From the NCBI RefSeq assembly GCF_030147005.1, contig NZ_JASLAW010000159.1:1-7707 (forward strand): a stretch of 7,707 nt of DNA, given 5' to 3'. This DNA is from Pseudomonas sp. GTDB taxonomy: Bacteria > Pseudomonadota > Gammaproteobacteria > Pseudomonadales > Pseudomonadaceae. The position numbers and the translations under genes are program-made. Positions 5,909 through 7,707 of the stretch are shown piece after piece. The notes under the pieces are model-generated. The model had not been told where the DNA came from, searched no databases, and was given only the letters and a program-made list of their open reading frames with translations. How positions within the stretch are numbered: the stretch's first letter is position 1; each line of letters starts with the position of its first letter.

Positions 5909-7260
5909 GAGCGCAACACCGCAAACAGCTCAAGCTTCACATCGGCCAAGGTACTTGGCACATAGAACGCGCAGACCCCTTCGTCGAGCACGGCCTGCCC
6001 CCTGGGGTGGCCCAGATTCAGCGCGAAATACTGGTTCTCCAGACGTAATGGAATAGCGGCGGGCACATGGCTGAGAGACTGCAATGGAATGCCGTCGAGG
6101 GCGGCGTTGACCAGGTCATCGACCTCGTCCGGGGTTCCGATTTTGCACAGGCGCGGGAACTGGTCCTGCAACTGCGCGGCCGGTAGTCGGCAGCGCACCG
6201 ATAGATAGAAATCAGCACCGTCATGCTCACGTAGACGCGGTTCACTCAGCGTGACCTGCCAGCGATTGGCGCCATGCGCCTCCAACTGCAAGGCAATTAC
6301 CCGAGAGGGCAGGCTGGCCTCAAGCAGCAAGGAAACAGTGTGCATCAAGGGTGGGAATACGCTCTCGAGATGCTCGTGCCGGTAGCCTGGAATTCTGTCG
6401 ATATCGTGTTCCAACGAGAACGTCAACAGACTGCCGGCCAGCTTGATCAGTTGCTGATAAACCTGCTCCGGGTGACGTTCGGGGAACTCACACAGGTCCG
6501 CCAATACCGGTTGATAGGTATTCAAGGCATTGAGCAGCCAGAACAGCGAGACGTCCGCAACGGCAAAGTCGGCCATGCGCTGATTGCTTTCCCGGCGCAT
6601 CCCCATAAGCCTTTGTCGCTTGGCCGATAGCTGCGTCAACAGGTTATCCAGCTGATTCAACAACCCCGCATGGGCAGCGAAGCTCAGCAGCGGCGGCACG
6701 TAGCTGGCATCCAGGCTCCAGGCACCCTGCGCGTCGCGCATCAGACGCGCGACCGGACAGGTCAGGTAATCAGCGTTGTCGTTGGTGTGCAGGCGCAGGC
6801 TCAGCGCGTGCTCCAGCACGCCGATCGACTGCACCTCATCCGCGTAGATGTCTTGCACTTCGCGCCAGGATTGGCAATAGCGTGTCGGTCGATCGGCTCT
6901 GCCCTCTGCAAACAAGCAGTTGTTGCCGTTGGCCTGCTCCAAAGGCAAGGCCAGGTGCACTAACGCTTGCTCACCGTCGTTTGTGAGCAGTTGCGCCAAC
7001 GCCACAGCCGGAGGCAGCCGGTCCACCTGCTCAGTATCGATCCAAGTGCCATCGGGCAGCCTCAGACGAAGTTGAGTTGCCTTGAGTTTGCCCAGTCGCA
7101 GCGCGTCCAAGTCGAAGCCCACGGCCTGGACACCCCAAGGGTGCGCCAGGCTCAGACGAGAGAGCTGTTCGTTGGCCCAGGCCTCCCAGCGCGCCTGTTG
7201 CTGGAATTGCTGCGGAGACAGCAACGCCCCGGCGGCCCATAGAGGGCGATCGATCTTCAT
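5905..7260 (-). CDS. tssK: TssK, T6SS baseplate-membrane complex connector
   Basis: A complete 451-residue TssK, of normal family length (about 445). Trimers of TssK link the baseplate (TssF/TssG/TssE, VgrG) to the cytoplasmic domains of TssL and TssM. The N-terminus MKIDRPLWAAGALLSPQQFQ is a clear family signature (K(I)xRPLW..GALLSPQQFQ). By analogy with the E. coli Sci-1 structure, a phage-like shoulder occupies about the first 180 residues, a helical neck about 185-310 (AGLLNQLDNLLTQLSAKRQR and following) and the TssL/TssM-binding head about 315-451. No signal peptide or membrane segment is seen. The ATG at 7260 has AAGGAA eight bases upstream and lies 23 bases after the tssC stop. The stop overlaps the tssL start by four bases (ATGA), a strong sign of coupled translation of physically interacting partners. 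Confidence 0.95.
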   Translation of the reverse strand: MKIDRPLWAAGALLSPQQFQQQARWEAWANEQLSRLSLAHPWGVQAVGFDLDALRLGKLKATQLRLRLPDGTWIDTEQVDRLPPAVALAQLLTNDGEQALVHLALPLEQANGNNCLFAEGRADRPTRYCQSWREVQDIYADEVQSIGVLEHALSLRLHTNDNADYLTCPVARLMRDAQGAWSLDASYVPPLLSFAAHAGLLNQLDNLLTQLSAKRQRLMGMRRESNQRMADFAVADVSLFWLLNALNTYQPVLADLCEFPERHPEQVYQQLIKLAGSLLTFSLEHDIDRIPGYRHEHLESVFPPLMHTVSLLLEASLPSRVIALQLEAHGANRWQVTLSEPRLREHDGADFYLSVRCRLPAAQLQDQFPRLCKIGTPDEVDDLVNAALDGIPLQSLSHVPAAIPLRLENQYFALNLGHPRGQAVLDEGVCAFYVPSTLADVKLELFAVLRS

Positions 7261-7268
7261 GGCATCGT

Positions 7269-7274
7269 TTCCTT
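7269..7274 (-). promoter_or_regulatory. Ribosome binding site of tssK
   Basis: AAGGAA on the minus strand lies in the 23-base tssC-tssK gap, eight bases before the ATG at 7260. A second ATG at 7265 is out of frame and too close to this site (three bases) to be preferred; it would encode only Met-Pro before a stop. Confidence 0.7.
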
Positions 7275-7283
7275 ACGACTGAA

Positions 7284-7707
7284 TCAGGCTTTGGCCTTGG
7301 GCATCTGCGAAACCAACGACAGGTTCACGTCCATACCCTCGACCTGGAAGTGCGGCACGGCGTACAACTTGACCCGGAAGAAACCGGGGTTGTCCTCGAT
7401 ATCCTCCACCGTCACCTTCGCGTCCCGCAGGGGGTGTGAGGCCTGCAGGTCATCGCCGGGATCGGTCATCTCGGTCACCAGGCCACCGATCCATTTGTTC
7501 AGTTCAAGCTCGAGCAAACGCCGGTCCTTGGTCGTGCCGATGTTTTCGCGCTGGATCAGCTTCAGATAATGGGCAATGCGTGAAAGCAGAAAAATGTAGG
7601 GCAGGCGCGCATTGATTCGACTGTTGGCGGTGGCGTCGGCCGTGTCGTACAGCGCAGGTTTTTGCGCAGAGTTAGCCGAGAAGAAACACGCGTAGTCGCG
7701 GTTCTTG
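7284..7707 (-). CDS. tssC: TssC (VipB/EvpB), T6SS sheath large subunit, C-terminal 140 residues
   Basis: This is the 3' end of tssC; the 5' part lies beyond the right edge. TssC with TssB forms the contractile sheath around the Hcp tube. The visible 140 residues begin KNRDYACFFSANSAQKPALY and include INARLPYIFLLSRIAHYLKL, then WIGGLVTEMTDP, HPLRDAKVTVEDIEDNPGFF and PHFQVEGMDVNLSLV near the end. These are hallmark C-terminal TssC blocks (RLPYIF..SR.AHYLK; PLR.A.V.VE....PG; PHFQ.E...V.L.LV). The frame is open to the window edge with no internal Met start expected, since full-length TssC has about 500 residues. In this lineage tssB normally lies immediately upstream, outside the window. The stop is 23 bases before tssK. 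Confidence 0.95.
   Translation of the reverse strand, partial: KNRDYACFFSANSAQKPALYDTADATANSRINARLPYIFLLSRIAHYLKLIQRENIGTTKDRRLLELELNKWIGGLVTEMTDPGDDLQASHPLRDAKVTVEDIEDNPGFFRVKLYAVPHFQVEGMDVNLSLVSQMPKAKA

Noticed and set aside
7257..7265. ATG-CCA-TGA mini-frame overlapping the tssK start
   Set aside because: Its ATG is only three bases from the ribosome binding site, and two-codon frames arise easily by chance; there is no evidence of regulation.
1..7707. CRISPR arrays, insertion sequences, tRNA genes, effector-immunity pairs
   Set aside because: No direct-repeat array, transposase, tRNA-like sequence or cargo gene was seen. The window is filled by T6SS structural genes.

Overview
This window is an internal part of a type VI secretion system (T6SS) gene cluster. 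It contains six complete or partial structural genes plus the start of a seventh, all on the minus strand. They are transcribed from high to low coordinates in the order tssC (3' end only), tssK, tssL, tagL-like OmpA-domain gene, hcp, clpV (tssH), vgrG (first 55 codons). The G+C-rich sequence, strong third-position GC bias and protein similarities suggest a gammaproteobacterium, most likely Pseudomonas. The organism call is an inference. The gene order and the Hcp sequence match, from memory, the Sci-1/SPI-6-like (i2) T6SS lineage of enterobacteria and some pseudomonads.

Layout: 7707-7284 is the C-terminal third of TssC (sheath). 7260-5905 is TssK (baseplate-to-membrane connector). 5908-5300 is TssL, which starts inside the tssK stop (ATGA overlap). 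5221-3503 is a three-TM inner-membrane protein with a C-terminal peptidoglycan-binding OmpA domain (TagL-like). 3479-2988 is Hcp (inner tube). 2835-2987 is a 153-base gap with two tandem RNA hairpins. 2834-168 is ClpV (sheath-recycling AAA+ unfoldase). 165-1 is the start of VgrG (spike). The other gaps are at most about 23 bases, except the one after tssL. The layout implies one operon. No stretch over 300 bases lacks a gene.

Together the genes cover the TssL/TagL membrane anchor, the TssK connector, the TssC sheath and Hcp tube, the VgrG spike and the ClpV recycling motor. TssA, B, E, F, G, J, M and any effectors must lie outside the window.

The main anomaly is in tssL. As written, the frame stops at 5300, in the middle of the C-terminal membrane anchor that TssL needs. 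The -1 frame after a GGGG run (5309-5312) encodes the missing hydrophobic tail and ends 7 bases before the tagL start. This looks like a one-base deletion (real, phase-variable or a sequencing error) or, less likely, a slippage site. The second point of interest is the pair of strong tetraloop hairpins after hcp. They lack U-tracts and may set the Hcp:ClpV ratio by mRNA protection or attenuation. Apart from these, the region is a recognisable T6SS, not a new system.
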